Part shown: positions 8,516 through 18,690 of the stretch, piece after piece | How the letters are laid out: every line of letters begins with the position of its first letter | Position numbering within the stretch: the first letter of the stretch is position 1 | Origin: Chara braunii | Taxonomy: Eukaryota > Streptophyta > Charophyceae > Charales > Characeae | Direction: 5' to 3' | DNA: 25,656 bases | Assembly (NCBI GenBank): GCA_003427395.1 | Contig: BFEA01000448.1 | Span: 869,063 to 894,718 of the forward strand | The notes under the pieces: model-generated | Database searches by the model: none | What the model was told of the DNA's origin: nothing | What the model saw: the letters and a program-made list of their open reading frames with translations, nothing else | Program-made: the position numbers and the translations under genes

Positions 8516-9483
8516 CTAGTTCTTATTACTACCTTGCGCCTCGTCTCGCCTAGTTCCTTGTCCACTCCGTTCCTCGCCAGGCTTCCTAACCCCCAGGCCG
8601 TAGGTCTCGATCTCTCTTTTCATCCTTACAAATTCATGCAACTCAGCCTCGTTGAAAAAATCCAGTGGTGTGTTGCGAGTGCCCGAGTCTTGATAATCCA
8701 TTCGTGCATGATTACATTGGTCCATTGCCAAAACCAGTGACTGGGTGTTGACCCGAACTCGTCCTCCCATCTGAAAGCCCCATCGCCTGGTTGGTGCATC
8801 AGAGATCGGCGCTCTTCCCTAGGCCTTGAGATTTCATCCCTCTCATCCCCGCTGCTGATTTCTATAACTTCTCGCACATCCTCCTCCTCGTCCCCCTCGT
8901 CTTCAGTCTGTATGGGGCTATACCCACCAGCAAGGTTCTTTGGATCGTAGGTAAAAGGGATCTCTGTCCCCGTCCCATACCCCTCGCAACTGCCGTGACC
9001 GCTTCGTCCTTCAAGCGGGCTCTCCCTTTTCTCCTCGTCCTTCTCACGTTCGTCACGCATACTTTGTCCCCCCTCGCTTTCCCCATGCCAAGTCTCACGT
9101 CGTTCGCCCCAATTGGCCCCTTCCTCGTTAGAAACCCGAGCCTTATCTCCCATTTCTGTGTTGCCTCCTTCTTCCACAATTACCCTTCTCTTTTCGCCCT
9201 CACTGTCAGATGATATTTCTATACCTTCTCCCTTGCGGCGGGGTGAGGGTTTCCTACACAAACATTTCCTTCCACCCCTGCCTACCACTGGCCCACCCAT
9301 GAGCCCAATGTACAATTTTTTCTTCGCTGTCCTCCTCCCTTGGCTTGGTCGAGCTTCTTCCCCTCCGGTAGGCCTGTTGATTGCCCCGCTGTCGTTCTCG
9401 TTGCCGAATTCCATTTTTGTCTTTTCTCGTTTTACTCCTAAGCCCTGTATAACAAAACAACACCCACAATGTCCCTCATACAC
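8516..9483 (-). pseudogene. 3' accessory ORF with two SUMO-interaction-like motifs
   Basis: This highly charged, hydrophilic protein is encoded after integrase on the same strand. The first Met gives 285 codons to 8626; a later Met (residue 24) may be the true start. A basic patch at residues 72-86 (CRKPSPRRKG) could serve nuclear import. IEISSDSEGE (88-97) and VIEISSGDERDE (206-217) each have a short hydrophobic core followed by Ser and acidic residues, the form of phospho-type SUMO-interacting motifs. Near 8770 the frame appears to shift: an overlapping minus frame (8516-8770) continues with charged sequence (FFNEAELHEFVRMKREIE), whereas the original frame turns Trp/His-rich and stops. Function is unknown; the placement suggests an extra 3' gene of the element. 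No catalytic domain is visible. Confidence 0.55.
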
Positions 9484-9784
9484 TTACGCCTCCCCCCCCC
9501 CCTTAGGCCGGTAGACATTCCCAAAATGCACCCAGTATCCCTCACATTACGCCCTTTTTATACATGCGAATGCGTCGTTCATGATGACCCCATATTTTTC
9601 CCGTAAAAAACTATGGTACGATGCCCCAAACATCCCTTCCCGTTGTCACACAAGCCAGATATTGCAACCCGCAAGTCATGCTACCTTTTAACCTCAGTCA
9701 GTCCAAGCCACAGCACCAGTCCCAAAAGAATGACAGTCCCACGAACATGGTCAGAGACAAACCATAGTGTGGGCAAGGTTGTGG
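9484..9784. other. Spacer between integrase and 3' ORF, with purine tract
   Basis: No ORF of note. At about 9488-9503 the minus strand reads AAG(G)nGAG, a G-rich purine run that resembles a polypurine tract used to prime plus-strand DNA in retroelements. It lies upstream of the 3' ORF, where an internal tract would be unusual, so the assignment is uncertain. Confidence 0.35.
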
Positions 9785-11359
9785 TTAGTCTTTAGCTTGT
9801 GGCTCTTTTGTTTCCTTATCTTCGGCCTCCTAAAGCCATTGTTCCACTGGGTCCCGACTTAGAAACCTGACCAATCGTTGCTCCGGGAAGGGCCCTTTCA
9901 ATCCAGTTCCATCCAAATCTTCCATTTTGAAGGTGTTCAGTCCCACCCGCTAGGCAACCCGGTAGGGGTCTTTGAACCTCCTTCCCAACTGTCCCGACCA
10001 AGTACTTTCTAGTGCCGAAGTCCTTAGCAGTACCATCTCCCCCACCTGCAGTGGCTCCTTTCTGACATTCTTAACCTGGTCCCACCTTGCTTTGTCCCTC
10101 ATTCTGCTGTCCAACACCCGTTTGGCGATGTCTTCCACGACCTCCTCATTCTTAAGGATTTGTTGACATCTTGCCTCGATTAACTCTTCAGTGGTCATTT
10201 GCGGATCATCATCTAACCTATTCCACGTAGGTACCAAGGCTTCCACAGGAAAGTCGATCTCTCTTCCGTACCAAAGCTCTGTCGGGATAGATCCTGCTGT
10301 CCTTTTAGGAGTCATATTCTCTGCAAAGACAGCCTGCTTAAGATACCTAGGCCAGTTCCCCTTGTGGTCTACTACGAGCTTTGCAATCGTGTTCTTCAAG
10401 GTTCGGTGCCCCCTTTCCACCGGTGCATTGGGCTCAGGGTGATACGGCTCGATGAGTTTGATCGGTACGCAGAGTCTCTTAAGCATCCCCAATCATTCTT
10501 GGTTTACAAATTCTGTCTCATTGTCTGCTATAAACCTCCTAACGAACGGGTGCCTTAAGTAGAAGTCTTCTATCCAGTCCGCCACACTCCTCCCTGTCTT
10601 TTTTTTTAGGGTGACTGCCTCCACGAACCCACTCAAGTTGTCTCGCGCATCCAGGATATACCTGTACCCATCCGTTGATACAGGCATGACTGCAAGGTTG
10701 AGGTGGACCAGATGTCCCGGCCCTAACACCCGCGTTGGTCTAAGCGGCTCGAAGACTCGTACCGAGCTTCGTTCTTGGCAAATGAGGCAAGTCTGGTAGT
10801 ATATGGCGACGATGTCTGTCATGCCTGGCCAATAATAGAGCGGCGTTATCTTTGCAAGTGTTCCTTTGGAAGACCGATGACCTCCAGCTAATCCGTCGTG
10901 CATTGCCTGGATAACGCCTACTTGCCTAGATCTTCCGCACACAACCCTTCTGGGCATAGCACCTTCCTCCCTTCGGAACAAATGCCCGCCCCTTGGGACA
11001 TACCTTTCGGCTTCTTCTCTTACCTTAATACTGACTTCCGTAGGTTGTTTGTTTCCTACCAACAACAACCCGATCTCCCGAAAGAGCCCTTCGTATGATT
11101 GGACATAGAAAAACTCGTCTCCTTCCTTGTCCCCATCCTTTCCTTCCTGGATCCGATTTATCACCCATCGCAACTCTTTCTTTTCCCAACTTTCCACTAA
11201 GCTCATCAATGCTTCCCGGCCCCCTTCGACCGCCATCGCTATCAATTCCTCTTTCGGTCCTACTATCGCACCCCATGAGTCATTTTCTTCTTTGCGTCCT
11301 CGAGTGGTAACCGGTCCTTCTCTAAGTTCTGCTACTACGGCAGGTGCCCCTTTCTCTTA
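9785..11359 (-). pseudogene. pol: integrase (broken)
   Basis: Integrase inserts the element's cDNA into host DNA. After a TAA at 11357-11359 the frame runs to TAA at 9785-9787, interrupted by TGA (10493-10495), TAG (9950-9952) and TAG (9830-9832). The zinc-binding HHCC domain is intact: AMHDG, GGHRS and QTCLIC at 10778-10900. In the catalytic core the second Asp (ADNETEF) and the Glu (VERGH) are present with the family's 35-residue spacing, counting the stop. The first Asp position reads Asn (HLNLAVMP; codon AAC at 10697-10699). The C-terminal part has GEMVLLRTSAL and, past the TAG, NTFKMEDLDGT, typical of gypsy integrase tails. I see no chromodomain. Inactive on sequence grounds. Confidence 0.93.
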
Positions 11360-12490
11360 AGTCTGGATCAGTAGTTCTCCCGATGTGCATTCTCCGCTCA
11401 TCATCTCGTTGTCCACCGTAAAAGTTCCTCCTTCATATTCGAGGAAGGCGTTTATGGCCTCTGCATCCTCCATCCCTTCGGGAGTGATGCAAACCCGACT
11501 CACCCCATCTGCCTTGTTGCGGATTCCGTTCGATCTTGTAATCGAACTGCCAGATGAATCCTACCCATCTCCCTACCGTCGGATCTATAGGCCTGTAATT
11601 CTTTAGGGCCCGACATTCGTCGGGTCAATCCTTAAGATGAACCGCCTCCCAAATAGGTAGGCTTGGAAGGTCTTAAGGAAATGCAGGATGGCTACGACTT
11701 CCTTCTTGACTTGCGAGTACCACCGTTCTGCGGAGTTCAGGGTTCTACTTTCGAACCTAATCGGCCTCTTTTTCCCTCCCTCATCCCTTTGGATCAACAC
11801 ACTTCCTACGACCAAAGGTCCTCCATCCGTTTNTAGGATGAAGGGTCGTCCCACTTCATCATTAAAACAAGGCGCGGACAGAGNGACTGTCTCAGATGTC
11901 AATATGTCCTTGAGTCTTTGAACAACTCCTTCCCGCTCCTTCNTCCAATCCATGGTTCCTTCTTCCCTGATCATAGCCCGGATAGGCTCAACGATCTTGG
12001 CAAAGTTTTTAATAAAGATCCTCCAAAAGCCGACCACGCCTGGGAATGCCCTTACCTCTGTCGTCGTGCGCAGTGGCGTCGGCCACTGTGATATCTTGTC
12101 GGTCTTTGCCGGATCTGGCTTCCTGCCATAAGCACCGCAACGAAATCCTAGTATAGTCACCTCCGGTACTGCTAGGATACTCTTTGGTCCACTAGCCGTA
12201 ATGTTGTATACTAGGAACCGGCGGAGTAAGTCCTTGATGTCCTGTAGGTAGTCCCACACAAAACGTCGGATCCCTGGCTGGACTTCCGTCTCGTCCTTTT
12301 CCTGCGCGCCTTTGATCGGATTGTCATCGATGTAAGGCTCACATTTTTCTGGGAACATGTCCCCGCCCATGACGAGCATCTTGCGTTGCGCTTCGGCCAC
12401 CGCATTTGTGAATCTCATAGGCGTCACCGACATCTGTAGATGGTCTACGGGGGTGTGCATAGCGGTGTATGGCCTATCGCGAGCATCCAA
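11357..12490 (-). pseudogene. pol: RT C-terminal half and RNase H (broken)
   Basis: This contains the RT catalytic box YIDD (12323-12334), then GIRRFVWDYLQDI and the connection WPTPLRTTTEVRAF. RNase H follows: TDGGP, ERWYSQVKKE and LRIDPTNVG supply acidic residues expected in its active site. At about 11606 one base is missing, giving a TAA at 11603-11605; the protein continues in another frame (LKNYRPIDP...) to about 11526, where a second indel restores the original frame (NKADGVSRVCITPEG...), which then ends at TAA 11357-11359. Three single ambiguous bases lie at 11833, 11884 and 11943. A TPMRFTNAV segment has Arg where related RTs usually have Gly. Confidence 0.93.
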
Positions 12491-13024
12491 TGGAAGCTGG
12501 TCGTACCCTGAGTACCAATCTATCAGGGAGTAAATGCTCCGACCGGCGTGCGATTCTGCTAGTAAATCGGCCTAAGGTAGCGAGCCAGCATCCCGGATGG
12601 TTACCGCATTCAACTTCTGCAGGTCTTGAATCCACCTTAGTGTCTTGTTAGGCTTCCGAAAGACGAACCACCGATTTGCGTATGGTGATGTCGTAGGCTC
12701 CACAACGAAGGAGACCATCTTCGCTCGGAGGAGGTCTGTTACCTCTCCCACTATCCCAAATTCATAGGATGGCCCCTTGTTATTCCAGCACTCATGTTCT
12801 ACCGTGTGGATTCTGACCGGAGGGATGAACTTCGCATCCAGTCGTCCCTTCTGGTGATCACTAAAGGCAAACATCAGATGAAATTCCTAGTAGGTCCTTT
12901 TGATCAGGCGGTTTTCTTCTTTCGTTAAGAACTCGTGTATCCCTATCTTCATTGTGTCCGCCACCTCATCAGGTATCCGATGTCCCTCCGTCGCCCTTCT
13001 TTCTCGGATCACTCGAAGGACCTA
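12491..13024 (-). pseudogene. pol: RT N-terminal half (broken)
   Basis: In the same frame as the downstream RT half, but cut by TAG at 13022-13024, 12887-12889 and 12572-12574. FAFSDHQKGRLD, RIHTVEHECWN, PYANRWFVFRKPN and LQKLNAVTIRDAG are recognisable RT palm and finger blocks. After the third TAG the segment carrying the first catalytic Asp (SLIDWYSGY) is intact up to 12491. Only nonsense changes break this part; there is no frameshift. It would form one RT with 11357-12490. Confidence 0.92.
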
Positions 13025-14707
13025 TTCCTCCTTCTCTATATCCTCTTCTTTTGATGTCTCTAGCGAGATCGAGACCAGTTTTGATTTCTTCCCTACCGGC
13101 TTGTACTTTCGAACACTTCCTTCCGGGATCTTTCTTCTAAAAACTGAACAGCCGGGAATTGGCCCGGTCGCCTCTATGACTAGTGGTTGAATGCTAACTA
13201 ATTTCCCATTCAGGCAATATCCCTTTTGCACCTCTCTTTCGAACTTGGCCAAGGCTGCTGAATCCACCCCTACCTTGTGGTATCTGACCGCCTTGATGAG
13301 TTGCAATAGATCGGGGATCTCAAGTGCGATTTCTGGCATGTCTACGCGCACTTCTTTCCGTTTGGGCAGGCTAGCACCAAGTTCGACCTCTGACTCCTTT
13401 TCGACTACCATAACACCTAGGACTTTGTTTTTCAGCCTCCTCTTCTTCTGGGGCAGGCCCATCTTGATCCACTCCTTCTTGTTGAACGCTTCCTCAATCA
13501 TGATTTCTACCCTTTCTCTCATAGCCTCCATCCGTGCGAAAGCCCCTTCTCGCATGCTATCCTCGAATGACGGCGACCATGTTGCCAATTTCCCCCTTGG
13601 AGGGTCTCCTCCCGTTCCAAGGAGTCGGAGGAGCTCTCCCCAACCGGTCACAGGGTCCTCTATGTCTACCATGTACGAGCCATCGTGCAAGTGCATGCCG
13701 ATCATCTCTACGTTCGCGCACAATGGTCTCCCGAGGATTATGTCGTGGTCCATTTCCTCCATTACGCTCATCCGCTAAAACGACCAGATGGATTCCCTGA
13801 CCTCTGCCTTCACAACACACTTCGTGACGTACCCAGCGAACGGGATTTCCCCGCCAACTCCCCGGATGCTCCATGTTACTTCCTTGTTTACCGTACATTC
13901 CGTGATCGTTGTGAAATCTCTCCTTATGAGAGTGATTTCTGCTCCCTTGTCTACTAATGCGTCGAAGTGATGACTCCCGATCTGGATTTTCAATTTCCCT
14001 ACGGGTAGCGCATGAAAGCTAAGCTTCGTCCCGGGTGGCGATCTCATGACTTCGCCACCCTCTCGGTCAGGCAAGCTCAAACGAATGTCTGCAAAGGCCT
14101 TCCCGAAATCCTCCAAGTCCCCTCGACTCCTCTGCAGGTTAGCCACTTCTTGCGGAACTTCCTCCTCCCTCTCCCCTTCTGGTAATTCGGGGTTGTCGCC
14201 TATTTCTACTCGCCGCCGGGTCAACAGTTGTCTAAGCCCTTTGAGCAACCTAGGGCTAGCCTGCAGCATAGTCTGAAAAGACACCGACACCATGGTTCCT
14301 AGTAACTTGCTAATAGTGTCATCGATTTCTGGCAAGGATAAGATCGGGATTTGGTACCTAAACTTTTTCTTGGCAGCGGTAACTTTGACGGCACACTCCT
14401 CTTCCCTAGGTTTCCCATAGACCTTTTCCGGTTCCTCGGCCTCAGGCTCTGCCTGGGGTTCCGAACTTCCAACACCCTCCTCCATCACGGTGTCGCGGTT
14501 AATCCTTCTCACAGCCGTCCCTAGCCGAGTAGTCGCGTTCACCCTATCACGTCCGTCGTTTTCCAAAATAAAATTGACCTGCAACCCGTGCCCCTGGCGT
14601 TGATCCCAGATGATCTCGCCCACCGGTTCGGCTTCTACGGCTGTTATTTCTAGCCCGTTGAGCATGATAATGGCTCGCCGCATCCCTCCTGGCGAGTTGC
14701 AGTTCAC
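13025..14707 (-). pseudogene. pol: aspartic protease and linker (broken)
   Basis: The frame starts near 14707 in a frame different from the gag zinc-knuckle frame and runs to 13025 with one TAG at 13775-13777. The protease core is at residues 249-263: DALVDKGAEITLIRR. The catalytic triplet normally reads Asp-Ser/Thr-Gly; here it is Asp-Lys-Gly (Lys codon at 13946-13948). After the TAG, MDHDIILGRPLC matches the ILGRP block that closes gypsy proteases. A Lys/Glu-rich linker leads to RT. The N-terminal 230 residues are charged and of no known domain. Confidence 0.85.
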
Positions 14708-16300
14708 CCGTTCCCCTTCTTTTCAGAATATAATGGTTGAGCTTTGGGCACGCGCGCACATAATGTCCTATTGCGGTACAGTACTTGCATTGCTCGTTAG
14801 CGGGGTCTCTCCGTCTGAACTCACGATTGGCCACTCCTGGTGGAACTACTGCTTCCTGGGGCGGGAGGGGGGGACGGGATACTTGCGCCTGCAGAACTAG
14901 TAGCGCACTCTCCAGTCTTTCAATCTTGTTATCGACTTTGTGCACCCGTTCGTGTAAGTTTTCAAGCCCCTTTTTCACCTTGTCGCCCGTCCTACTGGTC
15001 AAGTCTATAATCTCCCCTTCCTTAAGCAAGGCCAATGTCTCGGTCACTACCGTCTTTTCGGCCAGATCCGTTACCGTACTGAAATCAACGTCCCTGGTGT
15101 TTACAAATTTGCTCATCTGTTAATAAGCCGACAGGATCTTGTCCTTCGGAGAACTGTCTGAGGAAATACTTACTCATTATTCGATCCGTAACCCCGGGGA
15201 TTCTTAGTGCTACCAAGGTAAACTCCCGTAGGAAGTCATTGTACGTTGCGAAGTTATTTCTCTGGACTGCCGCTAAATCGGCCTCCGTTGCCATCTTTTC
15301 TGCTGCCAGATACTTTCTCATCATCACATCCCGGGTTTCTTTCCTAGACCGGCTTGCGGCTACGATGGCCATTATGTCCCGTCCTAAGCTCAAAGCCACA
15401 TGCTGTTCCACGTGGTCCATCTTCTCCTCTTCGGTCCATTTCAACAGCGCAGCCAGGTTCTCGTAATCCATCAGGAATTGCGTGATGTTCGCCCCATCAA
15501 ACGTCAACTTTTTCTTAGCATCCGCTAGGTAGCCTTGATTTTTGTTAAGTGCTCGCGCGAGGGATGACACTATCTTCTTAAGGCCGCCCTCGGAGCTGCT
15601 GGCCTCGCCTGTCACACTGTTATCCAGACCTTCCTTGTCGGCCTTCTGTCCCTCCCTGGTTTTCGTAGTTCCTTCTGGGTTAAACCATCCCAACACTCTT
15701 TCCCTAAGACTCCAGAGTCCTTCGCACCTCGCGTCACTGCTGGCGTGGTCGGCAGGCAGCTAGCCCTACTAGCTATGGCTGGCGGGGTCGTAGCCTTTTT
15801 CACGTCCATCCCCGGAGAGTTATCCCCTTCTTTCCTTCTTTTGCTCGGCGTTCCCCCACGGTCACTACCTTTATCCCCTTGTCCTGTCCCTCCTCGACCG
15901 GTTCTCTGTTCGTCCTGGGTTCCTCCTGCAGAGAGCCTTCTTTGTTCCCAGTCATCATTTCCTCAATCAATATCGCCTTGTATTCCGCGGTCCTTTTGTC
16001 TATCTCGGCTAGTCTGTGCCTCGTATCCGTGACTCTTACTTTCTTAGACACGGCTCCTTCCGAGTTCCTAGGGCTTGTCCTATCCTTATTCCTGCCTTCC
16101 TTGGTCCCCTAAGTTCCATACTTACTTCCCCCAGTTTTTTCCGAGCTTTCCCCTGTGGAGATCTCCTTCCGGTTCCCTTTGGTACCATCCGGATTTATCA
16201 ATCTTCTGTCCTTCTGCCCCCCTTCGCTTTGTGCGGCACTGCCTCCGAAGCCCGGTGCTCCTTCACTCTTATGATTATTTGTCTCCTCCTCCGTTGTCAT
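14547..16300 (-). pseudogene. gag polyprotein (frameshifted)
   Basis: Gag forms the particle that packages element RNA. The likely start is ATG at 16298-16300 (MTTEEETNN). The first part has a TAG at 16109-16111 and a short amphipathic stretch (RLAEIDKRTAEYKAIL). Frame changes near 15830 and 15710 lead to the core: LTFDGANITQFLMDYENLA, WTEEEKMDHVEQHV and YNDFLREFTLVALRI, matching the retrotransposon gag domain. A third frame change near 15100 leads to a Leu-zipper-like linker (LHERVHKVDNKIERLESALL) and a CCHC zinc knuckle CKYCTAIGHYVRAC at 14748-14789 with exact C-x2-C-x4-H-x4-C spacing. The protease frame then opens in a third frame, overlapping this one by about 160 bases. Confidence 0.9.
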
Positions 16301-16759
16301 TTTGCCTAGTTCTGCATAAGCCAAAGAATTCCCAGGACACACGCAATGCGAGGTATTTTAGGTTTCCTAGCCCTATTGGCTTATCTGTATAGCCTCCTTT
16401 CCCATCCTCGTTTCCTGATTGCCCTTCCTTAAGGAGGAGCCACGACTGGTCCTGCCGCTCAACCAAGCTATGAGCGTGACTTGGCTTCCTTTATCACAAG
16501 CCTGTTTGTAGTGCCCTTGTCCCGTCGGGCCGATGCGAGGGAGTCCGGGTTAGGCATTCTGCTAGGGAATGTCTTTCCAAGCAGTGTTTCCTATTTTTGA
16601 CCTTCAGGGTTGTGGTCAATCATTAGGAGTCTACCCCCTTTTTTGTTTTCCTAATGGGTTTTAGCCATCCGGGTCCGAGGCCCCTTTCTTATTCCTATCG
16701 GGGGATTTTCGTATGCAGCGAACTATACTGGACCTGCCCTATTAGCCTGCCTGCGGATC
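16301..16759. other. Spacer between gag and the paralogous ORF cluster
   Basis: No convincing ORF. At about 16631-16652 the minus strand reads AAAACAAAAAAGGGGGTAG, a polypurine-like tract. This could mark the 3' end of a separate element carrying the upstream ORFs, or be chance. No LTR or primer-binding site was recognised. Confidence 0.35.
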
Positions 16760-17626
16760 CTAGTCCCGCTCGCGCCCTCGTGGTTCTTCTGGTTGGGTCG
16801 GCTCCTCGAATAGCTCAACTACCCCTGCCAAATAACTCTCTCCTATCTCGATTTCCCTTTGGATTATGCGTTCGTGCCCTTTCTGGTCTAGCCAGGGCGC
16901 ACGAAATATCAGGATATGGATGACCTCCAGTAACTCGTGGGCCCTGTTTCCCCAGAACGGCCCATGCCTCACGGCGACATCATAGAACATCCCGATGGTT
17001 AGAGAGGGAAAGTGGTCTGCCCACATTATTGCCGAATTTGCCAGCTCTCGCGCCCTTGCGAGGCTCCGGAAGACGAGATCTATCATAAAATGGGGGACCC
17101 GGCACCTCAGCGGCGTGGTTGGTGCTCTGAATTCACGCCATCCCCCCATTTCCACCCGGGTAAGTAAGCCTAAGTTCCTTCTACCTCTCATAGATTGTCC
17201 TATCCGGGTCAACGTCCGGGCGGCCCTTTGAAAAATCGGCGCCAGCTCGTGACCTTGTGCTATCTCTACCCCCAATGAGTGCCAGCTGATCTCCGGCAGA
17301 TACATGGTCCCGGTAACTTCCAGATTGGAAAACAGATCGTCCCTGGGTCCCTGGTCGAGTCTCATCCCCGTCCACCGACATTCTACCAACATGAAGGCGG
17401 CGTCCCTCCCCAAAGTCACAACCTGCCATTCTATATCGAACCCCCGATAAGTTGAACTCGACAGAAGGGATACTTCCCAGCGCCCACCGTTATTCCACGG
17501 CGGTCCGGGGTACCGGGGTTGGCGCGCCATTCGCACACGGGCCTGAAGTTCCATATGCTCACGTCTTGCTGCCATTGTTACCTTGGTGATTTCCTGCATG
17601 ATCCACATAGAAAGTGTTACAGCCAA
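16760..17626 (-). CDS. Unknown-family ORF, paralog copy 1 (intact)
   Basis: An uninterrupted 288-residue frame, nearest gag. I do not recognise the family. It shares ordered blocks with the three ORFs upstream: a Trp/acidic block DAAFMLVECRW (75-85); a block TGTMYLPEISWHSLGVEIA (105-123) leading to PIFQRA; RVPHFMIDLVF (176-186); MFYDVAVRHGPFWGN (213-227); and IGESYLAGVVELFEE (261-275). The C-terminus is Glu/Pro/Arg-rich. No signal peptide, membrane helix or zinc motif is obvious; Trp content is high, and the N-terminal 35 residues are rich in Arg and Met. The start could be the first Met or one within the next 18 residues. It lies 67 bp downstream of copy 2 on the same strand, suggesting co-transcription. 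It may still be a recent pseudogene, since its neighbours are broken. Confidence 0.6.
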   Translation of the reverse strand: MAVTLSMWIMQEITKVTMAARREHMELQARVRMARQPRYPGPPWNNGGRWEVSLLSSSTYRGFDIEWQVVTLGRDAAFMLVECRWTGMRLDQGPRDDLFSNLEVTGTMYLPEISWHSLGVEIAQGHELAPIFQRAARTLTRIGQSMRGRRNLGLLTRVEMGGWREFRAPTTPLRCRVPHFMIDLVFRSLARARELANSAIMWADHFPSLTIGMFYDVAVRHGPFWGNRAHELLEVIHILIFRAPWLDQKGHERIIQREIEIGESYLAGVVELFEEPTQPEEPRGRERD

Positions 17627-17693
17627 TCCTTAGAAACCGTCCACCTACTGCCCCCTTGCCCTTCGTGTTTTCATTCCTCTTTTCTAGTCCCAA

Positions 17694-18534
17694 CTATCCC
17701 TCTATACCCCTGGGAGCAGTAGTCTCATCTGGATGTTCGTACAACCGGTAGAGATCATCTATGTCGGTCGCGCCCCGACCTACCTCTCGCCGGATGACCC
17801 CCCACATGGTCTCATCACTTATTTGGGGGATTCCCGACCTAGTATTTACCGCTGCTCGTACAATGCAAAGCACCTCGCGCCCCTGTTCGTCCCCGAAAGG
17901 CCCCATCTCTAGAAAGACCCGATAGTATTCTCGATACATTAATGCTTCGCCGAAATTTAGCCTCGTTACACTAGTCACCGCTTGCTCCACTCGTTCTATG
18001 CCCCCCCATTCGTCTTAGCAGGAAGGGCGGTAAACTCATCCGTATGTCCTCACTTGGTAGCTCAAAGACCCCTGCCGCGGCGACTTTTACCTCCGCCGTT
18101 ACGTCATCTCGTCCCGGGTCTGCAAACTCAAACCCCTCCCGCCAGGTTATTTGCCATGCCTCCTCGAACATTCGCACGGGGTCATCCCCGGAAGCCAAAG
18201 CAATCCCAAAGGTCCGCCATCCCTCTTCCGACAGGTGTAAGGATCCCGTCGCATGTACACGCCCCAGGCGATTCAAGTCTACGCCCCCGAACTCCCCTCT
18301 CGCACGCCATTCCAGCTTCTCTACTAGGTACACCGAATCTTCCACCAACTCTACCCCCACCCAGTCCATCACCGGATTGCCTACCGTACTTCTTGCCGGC
18401 AGGCTTATTTCGACCATGCCTTCTGATATTCTTGGTGGCAGGATCCCACGAGGTTTATCCTCCCAGAACGTCATTCGCCAGGCCATCTCGCAATGTCTCC
18501 TTTCCCGCTTTCTTAGTCTGCTTGCTGCACCCAC
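17694..18534 (-). pseudogene. Unknown-family ORF, paralog copy 2 (single frameshift)
   Basis: The 187-codon first part (18534 to 17971) carries VYLVEKLEWRA (68-78), ATGSLHLSEEGWRTFGIALA (95-114), the segment DDPVRMFEEA and SLPPFLLRRMGG (167-178), then leaves the family pattern. A second frame (17990 to 17694) carries the missing C-terminal half (YREYYRVFLEMGPFGDEQ). The two meet at a C7 run at 18001-18007 (G7 on the coding strand); one base fewer joins the frames, so a homopolymer slip or a sequencing error is the only lesion. The spacing to copies 1 and 3 is 67 and 156 bp. Confidence 0.6.
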
Positions 18535-18690
18535 CGAGATTTCACGCCTTTCGTGTTTTAGTTCTTCAACCCCCCCCCTTACTTATCGTACACTGTTTCT
18601 TGCCGCTATCCCATTTCCATGTCTGCCTTTATTTTGGCCTCCTCGCGTACCTTTTTGACTAATGTACATGCCCCTTTCTTATGTTACATC

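Noticed and set aside
8995-9514. Plus-strand ORFs of 72 and 133 codons
   Set aside because: They are antisense shadows of the minus-strand SIM-motif ORF, which has the better protein-like composition and motif content.
9785-16300. Recoding of UAG as an amino acid in pol
   Set aside because: TAG dominates, but TAA and TGA stops, frameshifts and a lost catalytic Asp are also present, so ordinary decay explains the data better.
17982-18662. Two long plus-strand ORFs (226 and 204 codons)
   Set aside because: They are antisense to paralog copy 2, are Pro/Ser/Leu-rich as expected from its complement, and show no motif.
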